64,000 nt of DNA from Amphiura filiformis (taxonomy: Eukaryota > Echinodermata > Ophiuroidea > Amphilepidida > Amphiuridae), in NCBI RefSeq assembly GCF_039555335.1, contig NW_027305502.1, positions 62,001 to 126,000 of the forward strand. The letters run 5' to 3'. The position numbers were made by a program, and so were the translations under genes. The stretch's first letter is position 1, and the number at the start of each line of letters is the position of its first letter. Below the pieces are notes generated by a model, which saw only the letters and a list, made by a program, of their open reading frames with translations, searched no databases and was not told the origin of the DNA. Positions 1 to 12,180 of this stretch are shown here, piece after piece.

Positions 1-69
1 TAGCTTTTACTATCAGATATCTCCCCCTACCTTTTAATATTGAGCCGAACAACTGAGGTAAAGCAAAGT

Positions 70-380
70 TAAGGAATTTATTACCAGCGCCGACGACGCT
101 AATGCGTGTCACTCGCTACAGTACGGTCCTTTGATGTGTGTATGACCGTCCAGCACGCCATGTACGTACTGTGTTATGAACATTGTGTACATCTTCGACT
201 AATATTTCCATAAACCGTTTTGTTTAGACGGCTTATCAAATCTCGGATTTTGACAAATGCCTTGATTTTTGCAAGGCATATTAGCTAACTAAAGTGAACT
301 ACAATCGTGTAAAAACATAATTTTGAACAATATTGAGGGCGTCCTCCTCAGCAAATGTTTCAATATGGCTTTAAGTAGTT
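70..380 (+). repeat. Dispersed repeat, copy 1 of a pair
   Basis: Matches 2032-2373 in the same orientation, diverged and with small indels. Shared blocks include the start (ccagcgc... ctcg), CGACTAATATTTCCAT, AATCTCGGA(C/T)TTTGACAAA, CAATCGTGTAAAAACA and TTGAGGGCGT followed by CTCCTCAGCAAATGTT. No coding potential seen. Confidence 0.7.
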
Positions 381-1229
381 AGGTCATGTACAAACAAATA
401 TAATACCAAATTACTTAAATACCAAATGAATATACATCATTTTAATACCAAATTCATTTGAAAAGATCGTACATCTAAAGATAAATTACATGTAAGTCAG
501 AGTGTAGGTGCGTAGAAAGACAGCAAGTGTGTACAATAATTGTATTACGAATGTGTCACTTTCCACGGTTGTTAAGTAAATTATTAAGTAAATGCAAACT
601 ATAGGTGGCGCTATTTATCCTAAATCTTACTAAATCATATTTCGTAATTTACAAAGGATAGGTAATCAATACTGCCATTAAAACAGATCGAATAGGTGAA
701 AGAAGCAACAAAGAAATTTTATAAACATATTTCATCAAAAAATAATAGGAATTATTTGAATCTTGTCATAAATATATACATTTTATATCCGAAAAAGCTT
801 TGAAAGTGAATAATGTTGTAAATATGGGGAAATTAAAGTTGAAAATGATTCAAAAGTATCTGTACACATTAGCATAATACCGTATTTTGCTGTTTAAAAC
901 AACCGTGTTCCATTGCTTGAGCCAGATTTATCAATCGAAAGCAAAGTGTGAACGATTTTATTACAGAACTGCTTTACACATTGAATGGAGTAGACACACC
1001 CCGGGAGACACACGGTAATACTGACACCAATAATATGACACAACACTTCTCAATCCTTTTTGACACGCAACCGCCTTATCACGAATGATCTCACCCTTAA
1101 ATTGAGATAACATTTCTCTTCTAAACTCGTAGCGAAGAGAATATATCATTTCCATGGTTTATAAAGTGAAACAACAATGTTGTCGTGCGTTGTGTAGAAT
1201 GAAATAGAGATGTTAAAGTCATATTATAA
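381..1229. other. AT-rich intergenic stretch, nothing recognised
   Basis: Contains a three-fold AATACCAAAT word near 400-450 and short unsupported frames on the minus strand near 961-1155. No gene, RNA or element end recognised. Confidence 0.5.
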
Positions 1230-1970
1230 CATTTCCATAAGAAATAGAATTGTGTTTTGACATGGTGGGTTAGTAAGCGGAAAATGTTGAAGGTCAGGTC
1301 AAGGTCATCCGAGGTGAATTGAGTATAGATTGTCAGATTGTGGATAACAATTCTGCCCAAAATTGTTAAAGGTCATTTGAGGTCAACTAAGCATAATATT
1401 GTGTTGGATTGTCAGAATGTTCAAAGTGGTGTCAAGCGCATTTGATGTCAATTGAGCATCGATAGTCTGATTTTCATAAAACGTGGTGCATGTAATCACA
1501 ATTAGGCCCTAAGGGTCAAAACCATCAAGGTCATATCAAGGTTAACAGTTACTGATAATAGATAGTTGGATTGTCATGCAATTTGGTTGATATGAAATCC
1601 CTTAATTAAGCAGCAAACATTCTTAAGGTTATCTGAATATAGATTGTTGGATTGTTGTAAAACTCAGAGGATGTGATTTCAATTGAGCCGTTTGTTACAA
1701 GTATGAATTAAATGTGGACCTATTTAGCACACATTTTCCAATTCAGCTTTCGACATGAAAATTTTGAGTATTTCCTACCCGATTTCCTAGTACCATTGGT
1801 GATATTTACCAATAAATGCCAATATTTCGCACCCGGTTAGTTGTGCCAAACATTCAAATTTACTAGCTTTCCAAGTGCTTGCAATGCAGTTATTATGAAA
1901 CATGATCTTCATCCATGGCGTTGTCTTTTTAAAGACATTTCTTGTTTGGTATAAAAATGTTAGTTTTCAC
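1230..1970 (+). repeat. Dispersed repeat rich in AAGGTCA words, copy 1
   Basis: Contains a degenerate internal repeat of about 100 bases with GATTGTCAGATTGT, TTGGTGGATGTGATC-like and AAGGTCA words, then a tail with GAATTAAATGT and TTTTTAAAGACA. Matching copies lie at 7600-8065 (same strand) and 5930-6290 (inverted). Non-coding. Confidence 0.6.
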
Positions 1971-2031
1971 TGTCAGATATGTCCTCTTTTAATTTGGGCC
2001 CAAACAGACGAAGCAATACAAAGAAAATCGC

Positions 2032-2373
2032 TATTTAATACCAGCGCATATGTCGCCAATGCGAGCCACTCATTCGAACGTGAGTCATGTCGGTTCTACT
2101 GATATGCCACGACTGCCCGCACGCCACGTATGCCTGTGTTATGCACATCTTGTACGCGTTCGACTAATATTTCCATTGTATGCTATTAATAAACCGACTG
2201 TTCCTGCTGTTTATTCAAAATCTCGGACTTTGACAAAATTACAGCACCGCCAGTCTTGATTTTTGCAGGGTATGTTAGTTTACACCAAAGTACATAACAA
2301 TCGTGTAAAAACAGAATTTTGAAAAAAAATTGAGGGCGTTCTCCTCAGCAAATGTTATGATATGGCTTTAAGG
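2032..2373 (+). repeat. Dispersed repeat, copy 2 of a pair
   Basis: Second copy of the element at 70-380. The two short frames crossing it are not conserved between the copies, so they are not genes. Confidence 0.7.
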
Positions 2374-2394
2374 TGAGGAAATAATAATTTATAT

Positions 2395-2520
2395 TGGTAT
2401 TTATGATAGCGGTGCTCAATATCTCTAATACGCCAAAGTTGTGTATGAAAGATCATGTGTTCAACGGTATCAAAGGCCTTTTATAAATCAATTACATTTA
2501 TTGTTCCGCGTAAATTCTAT
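2395..2520 (-). mobile_element. Non-LTR reverse-transcriptase relic (palm motif A)
   Basis: On the minus strand 2457-2495 reads VIDL, a stop, then KAFDTVEH, which is reverse-transcriptase motif A (typically DLxKAFDTVxH). The frame continues as a line resembling the following alpha helix (TQLWRIRD). The stop codon and the short recognisable span mark it as dead. The element class beyond non-LTR is not decidable. Confidence 0.65.
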
Positions 2521-4016
2521 ATCCTTAAACAAGAGCAAAGATAACTATGTTTTAAATGTGCCTAACATTTTATGTAGGCTATTGGTACACCAATCCATGT
2601 AAATATGCGTTTCATTTCACAAGACAAACTGTCATTGCAAATTGATGTAACAATCGCTCACTGACAGGCATAAATATATATATCCACAGATTGCCATCAA
2701 AACATCTGTCAGAGCCAAATCTGCATTTAACATTTGTTTTTAGAGTACACGTATAAAGAACTGGCAATCTGCCTGGATTGACCTGATGGTATCAAAATAT
2801 TGCGCAATTATAACATTTATAAGCAGGGGTCGTTGCAATGGGGACGTAACATAACAGTTAACTACAGAATTTCAGATATCGCCGAACCACACAATTAGGG
2901 GAAAAAATGAGAACTCTTCTCTACTCCAACAAACCGCAGCTGGCGGTAAGAATTTTCACACCACCTACGTCGAAGTTTACATTTTAAATGGCGAACTATT
3001 GTTGGAATAACAAAAACGACTGGTAAAAAGTCTACTAACTGACCTCAAAAGGTCAAGTCGTCTGGGAAAATGAAATGGCGAAATTGTGACAAAAACTGTC
3101 ACCCTTGCGAGAGAAAATGCAGCTTTATATTTAGCCAATGTCAATATGGGGTCATCAGGAAAAATATTTTCCTAAAATATAAAGCTATATGGTTCTTCAC
3201 AATATGACAGTAATGGAAAGAAATTTTTTTCGGCACAAACAATTTTGACAAAAAATTACGTTACGAATATAAATTTGCATATAGCCGCCATTCCTCCAGC
3301 TAACTCGTCCAAATCCCTGGTCCGTGATTGGTCTGTATATTTATATGTGATGTATATATGACGTAACCACAGTGAATATACGCGGTGTCTAAAAAACTGT
3401 AACATAAAAACTGCGATTGTTTTTTGTTTTTTTTGAAACTATTTCCATACCAGATGTTCAGTGATACAGGGGAGGGAGTGGCACAGACCGGGATGAGATA
3501 TGTCATTGGCATTCTACTAACTTAAGTGAAATTACTTGTAAAATATTTTCCTGTAATAGTCTCTTTAATATTGAAGGCCCGGGATTGAAGGTAGGTTGAA
3601 CTCCGCAAACGTGTAGCTCTATCAATGTTTGGTATGTAGCAGTAGTTCACATTTAGCAGGCATTAACTCCAGTAACGGTAATCTTGGGTAGGCAATGATT
3701 AGAGCCATGATCAATCCAAGATGGGTCAACAAAGTGACAAAATTGGTTCCCAATTTGGTTCCCAATTCAAAATCCGCCATGTGCTTGTGCATCCCATTAG
3801 TAGAAACTTGTGAAATGAAATGAAATTTCAGCCAGATGAAAACAGCAAAATATGATTTGCGTAAACTATGAAAAATCAAACAAATGTCTTAAAGAGTTAT
3901 GTAGATAGGGTTGATCGCTGAGTAGCATATAACATAAAGGCAGAGGAAACAGTATTCAAATCAAGCAACGGTGGAGAGCAAAATAAGAGGATGGCCGCCA
4001 CAAGGCGCAGAAAGCA
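2520..4016. other. Intergenic, nothing firm recognised
   Basis: AT-rich, with minus-strand frames near 3300-3512 and 3622-3879 that show no domain. A tandem TTGGTTCCCAATTTGG word lies at 3743-3770. Probably old transposon sequence next to the reverse-transcriptase relics. Confidence 0.45.
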
Positions 4017-4372
4017 ATCAATAATGTCATCCTCATACATTTACAATTATTTTGAAGGGGAAGTTTATACATTTCTGATCTTATCATGCCTTATTTTGCA
4101 AGCCAAAACTTCAATAGTTAATATAAACAATAGAGCATATAGTGGACATCCTTGACGTACCCCTTTCTCCAAAGAGGAAAGACATGATACGACTTAATTT
4201 TGACCAATACAACGGATTGCTATAAATAATAGTCTTCACCCTTTTGATCAAGTCCGAGCCAAAGTTAAGTTATAGTATAGGAGGTATAGAGGTATAGTGA
4301 AAAGAGAGTTCCTCTATCAAAAGCCTTGCTGAAGTCAATTTCGTCAATGTATTGGGAGATTAGTTGGTTCTA
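4017..4372 (-). mobile_element. L1/Tx1-like reverse-transcriptase relic
   Basis: Three reverse-transcriptase blocks appear in order on the minus strand, separated by frameshifts and stops: DFSKAFDR (4313-4336, motif A), RQGCPL at 4140-4157 followed by YALLFILTIEVLACKIR (motif B), and YEDD at 4026-4037 where YADD is usual (motif C). The RQGCPL...EVLA pattern is typical of the L1/Tx1 group. Broken and non-functional. Confidence 0.8.
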
Positions 4373-4674
4373 GCTTCTAGTATAAAACAGGCCTGGGAAG
4401 ATCCAGCTAGCCGTATAAGAGAAGCCGGGGAGATCAGCGATCACTCTGGCCGCGAAACAGACTATGCATGGTTTAATCTGATAGAATGAATGCTGACTGC
4501 TGCTCGCTGTGCAATTTCTTGGCAAGACGATACTGATTGTTAAAACCATGCATTTTAAATGATGCTTGAATAATTAAGTAGCTGTTGTACACTGTTCTGT
4601 TGGTTTCTATGCATAGTCTGATCCTAATCATAAAATGTTGAGAATTTCACAAATCTTAATACTAATTATGGCGT

Positions 4675-4800
4675 GTCCGTCCGTCCGTCCGTCCTCTGTC
4701 CGCGCGCTATCGCGTTCGCGCGGTGCGTTATTCGCGCGGTGCGTTATCGCGTACGCGCGGTGCGAAATCGCGTGCTCGCGGTGTGCTATCGCGGAGTATC
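4675..4800 (+). repeat. CpG-rich microrepeat patch
   Basis: A (TCCG)n run followed by about five degenerate copies of a CGCGCGGTGCGTTATCG-like unit in otherwise AT-rich DNA. It has far more CpG than its surroundings and no coding sense. Confidence 0.75.
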
Positions 4801-4856
4801 AACGGGGGTGTGCGCAGAGTACCGCATCGCGCATCGGAAAGCATAACAGTGTGACA

Positions 4857-4973
4857 GGTGCATCTCATCAGACCAATCTAGGCCTTTTTCAAGACATGAT
4901 TAACATAAAATATCTTAGGTGCATCTCATCAGAACAATCTAGGCCTTTTTCAAGACATGATTAACATAAAATC
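4857..4973 (+). repeat. Two-copy 61-bp tandem repeat
   Basis: Two nearly identical units beginning GGTGCATCTCATCAGA and ending CATGATTAACATAAAAT sit head to tail directly after the CpG-rich patch. Confidence 0.85.
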
Positions 4974-5929
4974 ATCAGTTATGGTAAGGCCTATATAACC
5001 CGTTTGCGTTCACATTTCTCCCGACTGAATTGACGGCCTACATCCAGATACTACTAGAATCTCTGGGTGTTTTTGGGTCCTCCATCCAATGTGGTAGCAG
5101 GACAGGACTTGAAAGAGGCGAACGATGTGTTTTCAGATTATGGGTACCGAAGTAAAGCGCCACAGCTACAAAACAGAGTTGATTAAGTTGTGAGAGACGT
5201 ATATCGTAGTAGTTTGAAAGGTCAGGACAAGTATTATGGGTAACGGTGTTAGGTAATTAGAGATAGGCCTATCACGAGAACCGCCCAACCCGAGAACCGC
5301 GAAATCTAGTAATCTATAAATTCAGAATAATAGCAGCTCAGTGGGTGAAAAAGTATGAAATTGTGACATTTCCTTACATACAACAAATAATGGTGATGTT
5401 AAAAGAGACCGATTATTTCTCTTTCCCATCCCCATCCCCTTTTTTTAGATCGCCATAAGTATAAAACGTTTAATGGTTTATGGTTGGCAGCTTTCAGCAA
5501 GCATCAAGTTAAACATCGGTCATCTTCGTCGTGTTTGTGCAATTGAAACTATAACATTACATACAGAGGTGTTTTCATTTCAGCCATTGCGCTAAGTTCA
5601 TTGAAACAATGTCAGCGAAATGAAACATGTTTAAAAGATACATGATAATGACGTATTTCGTTAACATGAACGAGTGCTTTTACAATAAAAATGTATCATT
5701 CCGAAATAAAAGTTAGTTAGGTATGATCTGATCAAGGCAATTTTCAGAAAAATTTGACGAAAATGGTCAAAAGTGGACTTCTCACTGGGGGCAGCTTCGC
5801 CCATATTATCCCTAGGTTACGCTACTGCTCCATTGCATTAGTACATGCTCACCTGAAAAGTGGAACGTTGACCCTCAATAAAAATGTTTTTCTTTCATTT
5901 GACACTACCTTGAGGGCCATGCCTCCTCG
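4974..5929. other. Intergenic, nothing recognised
   Basis: AT-rich sequence with no frame, RNA or repeat that I can name; a short GAACCGC direct repeat lies at about 5278-5300. Confidence 0.45.
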
Positions 5930-6290
5930 GCATTTTGAGATACGAAAAGGACCCCAAAATTTTAATAGTTTTTGCTGCTCAAGAGTGATCATTTCCACCA
6001 AGTTTCATGACAATCCAACAATCTATTATTAGTAACTGTCAACCTTGCTATGACCTTGACGGTTTTGACGCTTAATTGTGATTACATGATCCACGTTTTT
6101 TGACAATCCGACAATCAATACTCAGTTGACCTCAACTGACCTTGACACGACTTTAACATTTTGACAATCCAACAATATGTACTCAGTCGCCCTCAGATGA
6201 GTTTAAAAAGTCCACCAAGTTTCATGACAATCTGACAATGCATACTCAATTCTTCTTGACCTTGACCTGACTTTCAACATTTTTACGCTT
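5930..6290 (-). repeat. Dispersed repeat rich in AAGGTCA words, inverted copy
   Basis: Inverted relative of 1230-1970, recognised by repeated TGACCTTGAC, CATGACAATCCAACAAT and CTCAGTTGACCTC words at roughly 100-base spacing. Non-coding. Confidence 0.6.
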
Positions 6291-6556
6291 ACATCCATCA
6301 TTCATAACTCCAAATTTGTTCTGTCTTTTGCCTTTTCTGCCTTTTACCATTTACCAATGTTCAGTTTAGTTAAATGGCTAAAACTGGAAAAAAATGTCAT
6401 AGCTAGACCCTAAAACTTTAATTTTCATCGGATTTTACCCGTTGTTAAAGCTATACCGATATGGGCAAATTCTCCATGCCAAAGATTAAAACCAAGATAC
6501 AGTGCACCCAATTTAAGTGTAAAATTCCGTGTTATACTGCTATGTGGGAAAAGCAC

Positions 6557-6905
6557 GGTGGCCTGATAGGCTCTAATAGTTAGGGCGCGAGCTTCATAAT
6601 CGAAAGGTTGCGGGTTCGAGCCCCACCACGGCCAATGTGTTGCGTCCTTAGGCAAGATAGCTTAATTGCCAATTGCTTCACTCCATCCAGGTGTAAAATG
6701 GGGAGCTACTGGGGATAATCAACTAAGTCGCTGCGAGTACCTGCGCATCAGCCCGACGCATCAGTTGCGGACTTGGTGAAGCGGAAATGATTCTGATAAT
6801 ATCCTAATGGCAGCGGAATTATAGTTGTTGAAGTGTGCTGATAACTAGGTCATGCTTAGATGAAGCGCACGTTAAATCACCGACATTGTTCTTTATTTAT
6901 ATTTA
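6557..6905 (+). mobile_element. tRNA-headed SINE
   Basis: The head (6557-6634) folds like a tRNA: a B box GGTTCGAGCCC, an anticodon-loop TTCATAA with CAT at the Met position, and a terminal GGCCA. An A-box-like TGGCCTGATAGG lies near the start. The unrelated body runs to about 6905 with the tail word GCGCACGTTAAATC, seen in marine-invertebrate SINEs. The non-tRNA body and imperfect acceptor stem argue against a working tRNA gene. Transcription would be by RNA polymerase III. Confidence 0.8.
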
Positions 6906-7599
6906 TAAGCCACTTGAGCGCACTTGGTGCTCTGTGGGTGTCTCGTAAGTTTTAACTAGGTATCTTCTTTGTTTATTATCTTCGAATCACTTTATTGATT
7001 ACACCCAACGTTGGCGGAATTTATGTTTTATAATATCTTTATTTTGGGCTCACACTGTTATCCTTGGCAAGTTGTCATGGGAACTTGCTTTATTTGCATA
7101 TTCATTGCAGATGAAGTTGAGTTAATTGACAAGCTTGGCTTCGGTGAGTCTACCTCGTACACCATGTGTAAACAGTACTTCTGATACTAGTATTTTATCA
7201 GCGTTTTATATTACTTCCACAAATTCAAAAATGTGTATACTCTGGCTTAAAGTTGACAAGCTTGGCTTAAATGTTTGTGCTCTAAGCAGTGCAGCCGAGA
7301 GCCATCACGGGCACGGGGTAAACGGAACGCACCCCACCCTGCTCAGCGGTGACGTGCTGGACTTCATGTAAGGGGGTGGGCATGTTAACAGGAAATTTCT
7401 TTTTTGACATTAGGGGGATGGAGGTTGGTGTAAAATCCTTGAAGCCAAAATTATCAATAACGAACATTGAAGTAGCGTCTTTTGCTCCCAGATTAAGTTT
7501 CTGTGGGAAGCCCAGAAAATTGGACAAGTGCGCGCGAAGCGCCCGAAAATTTTATAACGTGTTTGCTCCCAGATTAAATAATTGCCAATTTTTAAGCAT
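6906..7599. other. Intergenic with small local repeats
   Basis: TTGACAAGCTTGGCTT occurs at 7128 and 7254, and TTTGCTCCCAGATTAA at 7479 and 7561. Overlapping frames on both strands near 7280-7620 lack domains and are not conserved with anything here. Confidence 0.45.
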
Positions 7600-8065
7600 T
7601 GGCAATTTTAACGAGGTCAAGTGAGTATAGATTATCAGATTGTCATGAAACTTGCTGGATGTGATCACATGTCAAGGTCATTATGAGGTCAAGTTAGAAT
7701 ATTTATTGGATCATTATGAAACTTGGTGGATGTAATCTCACAATTAAACGCCAAAAATGTTCAAGGTCAGGTCATCTAAGGTCAACTGTTGTCTTGAAAC
7801 TTGGTGGATGTGATCGCAAAAATGTTCAACGTCATTTCAACTTGTTGTGTAACTAAGTAGATAGATGTGACTTCCATTTGAGCTTTTTTTTACAATTCTG
7901 AATTAAATGTATTTAGAACACATTTTAAAGTAAATTCGGCTCCAAAATTAACGTTCTTGACTATTACCAGCATTCCAGGCACTCATAATTGCAAAATATG
8001 AAGCTTGATCTCCATTCGCGGCGTATTGTCTTTTTTAAAGACAGTACTTGTTTTTTATTTTCTTG
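7600..8065 (+). repeat. Dispersed repeat rich in AAGGTCA words, copy 3
   Basis: Same-strand relative of 1230-1970, including the shared end block (tgaattaaatgt, then the TTTTTTAAAGACAGT segment). Divergence suggests an old family. Confidence 0.6.
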
Positions 8066-8337
8066 GGATATCAATTTCAATAATATATATTCATAGCCCC
8101 TGTGAAACTTAAAAACGAATTTTAAAATGATCAAAAGTGATAACTGAATAAATTCCAAGTTGCAAACTGCTTGTTGTCGAGAACCATATCGTTTTACAAA
8201 ACCTTGACTAAGTGGCTTTCAAACTTCAAAAATTTAAAATGTTTATCTGCATTAATTTTGTTTTTGCAAACTTCAATTATGTATAATATGTAATCTGACA
8301 CTGTTCAATACTTCGCTTGCTATTCATTTACAGTTGC

Positions 8338-9016
8338 TACACTCATAGAAATTGTTCGTTGGCATTACTCAGTAAGTTGATGCATGGAAGTAGTAGCTAC
8401 TTCCATGGTTGATGTAAGTCGTTGCGTCAACTTACCGAGTAATCAACGCGTACAATTTTGAGTAACGCTTACCGATATCATTATGTTGGTCGCACTCATT
8501 TGCACTTTATTGAGTTGTTACAACTCAGAAAATGAAACTAGGTTAGCATAATTTTCTAGAGGTGTGCTATAGTATACAAAATTTTGCACTGATTACAAAA
8601 ATAAATATTTGAATACTGCTAATTGTGCAGAAAATGATCCAATTACGTGAATTAAGTAACAAAGTACCAAATTGGAATAACTCAAAACAAGTACCAGTAA
8701 CTTAATATGAACGAATTACATCAACTTACATGTTGAGTTACAATAACTCAACTAATTGGTTCTTTGAACCTTGTTCATTTTGAATTCAGAAGTTGGCATT
8801 ACTTAAAAAGTTGACGCAACGACTTACATCAACTTTTTAAGTAATGCCAACAAAGTTGATTAGTTGACGGAACATTTTGAGCTTTTTCAGCATTTTATAA
8901 GTTTGGATAACTAAAATGAATTTTGTTTTGGCAACTTTTACACTATTTTTGAGTTGTCCAAACTTCCCCCTTTTGAATTGCGCCAACAAGGCGAACTAGT
9001 CATTTCTATGAGTGTA
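8338..9016. mobile_element. TA-flanked MITE with internal hairpins
   Basis: Terminal inverted repeats CACTCATAGAAAT at both ends lie between TA dinucleotides, as for Tc1/mariner-type insertion. Inside, 8792-8814 and 8829-8851 form a perfect 23-bp stem; a second imperfect hairpin lies around 8365-8460. No transposase frame, so non-autonomous. Confidence 0.75.
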
Positions 9017-9295
9017 TGTAAAAGAATCGTTCAGTATGATGTCACTAAATATACAGCCTACAGTGTGCTTCTGAAAGATTTGTATTTAGTTCCTTTGCTT
9101 TATACTTGTAATACGGATCAATATCCAAAACCCGGAAACACGAAGTATATGGCGGTTCTACCAATTATATCCTTTTAAATAATTGAATTTACTATGTTGT
9201 AACTTAGAAAATATAGTCAGTCATTTAACCAAAATTCATGATATTAATTTTTGCACGGATTAGATAATAAGCTTGTAAACATTTATTTTGAACAA

Positions 9296-9617
9296 TTCCA
9301 GTGAAAAATGATGTCGACTACTCACATTTTAGTGACGTTTCACCACTACACTAGGCAACTCGTCACATCTGACTGCTTCCTTTTATAGGCAACAGGAACC
9401 GTTGAGTCTAGCCCGATGAGTTGGTCTAAGATGTTGTTGAGTGAATACCCCCCCCCCTCGTCCTTGTTCAGCTTATATTATCCTCTGCGAGTGTCTCTGA
9501 ACAAGGACGAAGGGGTCTATCACCAACAGCTGATGAAACAACTAGTGTATTGGTGAAACGTCACTAAAAATGTGAGTAGTCAACATCATTTTTCACTGGA
9601 ATTGTTCAAAATGTGAG
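9296..9617. mobile_element. Foldback element with duplicated 3' tail
   Basis: The ends carry long inverted arms (ATTCCAGTGAAAAATGATGT and its complement, plus the GTGACGTTTCACC block). A central hairpin has CGTCCTTGTTCA and TGAACAAGGACG. About 45 bases of the right end are repeated directly at 9608-9648. Non-coding. Confidence 0.7.
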
Positions 9618-9725
9618 TAGTCAACATCATTTTTCACTGGAATTGTCCAATATCTTTGACCAACTTAAAAAGTGTTACAGAAACCCTAAACATTGGATTT
9701 ACATTGTATTCAGCAAAGAACTTAA

Positions 9726-10073
9726 GGGTACTACACCCTGGCCAATTTTGTGCCTATTTTTGCATTTTTCTCAAAAATTATAGCGCATTGGTGACAAGTA
9801 AGATATGTATATTATAGGGGCAAGGACTACAACTACTGCACTGGAAATTTTATTTCAGCACAGACAACAGTTGTGGAGTTACAGTCAAAAATGAGGAAAA
9901 CCAATATTTGATCAATAAATCAATAATTACTTGCCTTGAATTGCTAAATTTTCAGTGCAGTAGTTGTAGTCCTTGCCCCTATAATATACATATCTTACTT
10001 GTCACTAATGCGCTATAATTTTTGAGAAAAATTCAAAAATAGGCACAAAATTGGCCAGGGGTGTAGTACCCCC
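9726..10073. mobile_element. TTAA-flanked palindromic MITE, copy 1
   Basis: Inverted ends related to GGGGGTACTACACCC are flanked by TTAA at 9722-9725 and 10074-10077. The two halves are near inverted copies (GGCCAATTTTGTGCCTATTT and complement). TTAA duplication is typical of piggyBac and Kolobok groups. Further copies: 58159-58505 and 63828 to the window end. A lone end lies at 10143-10163. Confidence 0.8.
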
Positions 10074-10271
10074 TTAAGGGATCTAAAATGAGCGTTTATT
10101 GCGTTTCGATAGTATTTTTTGTGGCACATGAGAGCACCTCAGACCTGTGTAGTACCCCCTTAAGCGGTGTCCGTCTGCTTTATCTCATTATCGCGTAAAA
10201 ACAATTAGGTCACGTGATGCAACGCAGCTTGACCAGCGAATGAAGTGCCGATGTGATGATGACGTGATTCA

Positions 10272-10498
10272 ATAGAGGTTATCCACATTACTCATGTGTG
10301 ACTTTTAACAAAAGGCGCTGGTTCCCGTAGTATTCCTCATTCAAACCAATTCAATGCACGACCTCGGAGTTACCTGCTAATTTGAAACAGTCATGTTTGC
10401 ACATGCAGATACTTCTTTTGAAAATCCTAGACAAGGTATAGCAGTCGCTGATAGGATATGCAGCTTATAGAGCACGGATAACCTCTATTAGCCAATCA
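10272..10498 (+). mobile_element. TATAGAGGTTATCC-ended MITE, copy 1
   Basis: Ends ATAGAGGTTATCC and GGATAACCTCTAT are inverted repeats. The body contains GGCGCTGGTTCCCGTAGTAT and CAAGGTATAGCAGTCG. Copies: 15349-15586 (inverted) and 45390-45624. Non-autonomous, TA-type flanks. Confidence 0.8.
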
Positions 10499-10894
10499 GA
10501 ACCCAACTTCCGTATACGCTATAAACTGCGCCAAATTTGCAGACCGCTGAAGTTCTCTGCTGAAAACTATAACTTCAATACCGATCTTTCAGAAACACAC
10601 CGTATAGCTTAGAATAAATTCACTAAAATTCGTGTAGGATTACTTATTTTCATAGGGCCATTGAGCTCCAGGAAAACACGACTAAATCCTATGCAAGACC
10701 AATATTATCATTATCAGTCGCCATACGATTATATGAATGACTTTATAATTATAATTATTCTAAGGTGGGTTTGAGGTGAGCATATAGCATTTCAAATACT
10801 CAAATATTGATACAGATAAAGCAGACAAAAAGGAATTGTATGTGCGTTATAAAGGATAAGTAAAGGTTTGATATAGACGAATTCTGCCAAGTGA

Positions 10895-11715
10895 ATGGTC
10901 AGAATTTAGTCGGCCATGACTGGGTCCCCGGCGCACCAACTGGTATTGTGACTGCCCAATTGGGTGGATTAAAGCCGCTTAAAATCGATGTTATGTTGTA
11001 TTGTGTTGTAAACGTTCATTATTCTATTGTCTTTAGGTGGGATATACACTACGGGGACCCAGCTATGGCTGCCATTGAGGTGTAGGAATGCGTGGAATGG
11101 GATTCGTATAGACGAATCCAGCGAGCCAAGTGATTGTCAGAATTTAGTCGGCCATGACTGGGTCCCCGGCGCACCAACTGGTGTTGTGACTGCCCAATTG
11201 GGTGGATTAAAGTCGCTTAAAAATCGATGTTATGTTGTATTGTGTTGTAAACGTTCATTATTCTATTGTCTACGTGTAACACGGGTGATGAAATGCAGTT
11301 TAAAATCCCCGCCAAGGACGCATCATTTCATATTTTAGGTGGGATGTACACTTCGGGGACCCAGCTATGGCTGCCATTGAGGTGTAGGAATGCGTGAAAT
11401 GGGATTCGTCTATAGACGAATCCAGCGAGCCAAGTGATTGTCAGAATTTAGTCGGCCATAACTGGGTCCCCGGCGCACCAACTGGTGTTGTGACTGCCCA
11501 ATTGGGTGGATTAAAGCCGCTTAAAATCGATGTTATGTTGTATTGTGATGTAAACGTTCATCATTCTTTTGTCTACGTGTAACACGGGTGATGGAATGCA
11601 GTTTAATATCCCCGCCAAGGCCACATCATTTCATATTTTAGGTGGGATATACCTAAGGGGGGACCCAGCTATGGCTCACATTGAGGTGTAAGAATGCGTG
11701 AAATTGGATTCGTCT
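10895..11715 (+). repeat. Three-copy tandem repeat, unit about 304 bp
   Basis: The block GTCAGAATTTAGTCGGCCAT recurs at 10898, 11136 and 11440. The first unit is shortened by an internal deletion of about 65 bases. Units meet at the palindrome GATTCGTCTATAGACGAATC. Small overlapping frames are products of the repetition, not genes. Confidence 0.85.
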
Positions 11716-11879
11716 AATATAATGGTGTCATATTTTCCCCATGTGCATGGTTTTTCTCGGGAAGGGGAACGCCCAAAACTTTCGTTTTTATATTATTGGC
11801 CTTAACCAAAGAACCGCAAGACATAATTGACTTTTAAGCAGAAAACACAGAAAAAAGCAGAAAAGTACCTATCCAAGCA

Positions 11880-12180
11880 CATTTTTTGACCGAAATGTAC
11901 CGTAGGTTTTAAAAGTCAAAACCTCAAGTGTTCCTTACAATATTTTTCAAATGTCATACGGTTGTAAATTCAATTATCTACGTCGTATAATTTTGCTAAA
12001 GAGCGCTTACAAATTGATTATGTAGATCTACGTATTGTGTATAGCCAAGTATAATTAATTCGTCTCTTTGCTAAATGCATTAATCGCCGTTTGGTGCGGT
12101 TCGTCCAAATCCATATTTCCATATCTACGTCGGGGAATAATATTTTCAATTAATTTTTGGCGGAAATGAAAGATTACTAC
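11880..12180 (+). repeat. Dispersed repeats shared with 26390-26640 and 56640-56900
   Basis: The first part (AGGTTTTAAAAGTCAAAACC to CTAAAGAGCGCTTACAAAT) matches 26410-26640. The second part (GGCGGAAATGAAAG, TCGTCCAAATCC) resembles 56640-56900 in LINS1 intron 3. Non-coding. Confidence 0.6.

Noticed and set aside
6557-6634. Functional tRNA-Met gene
   Set aside because: The acceptor stem is imperfect and the tRNA-like part continues into a SINE body.
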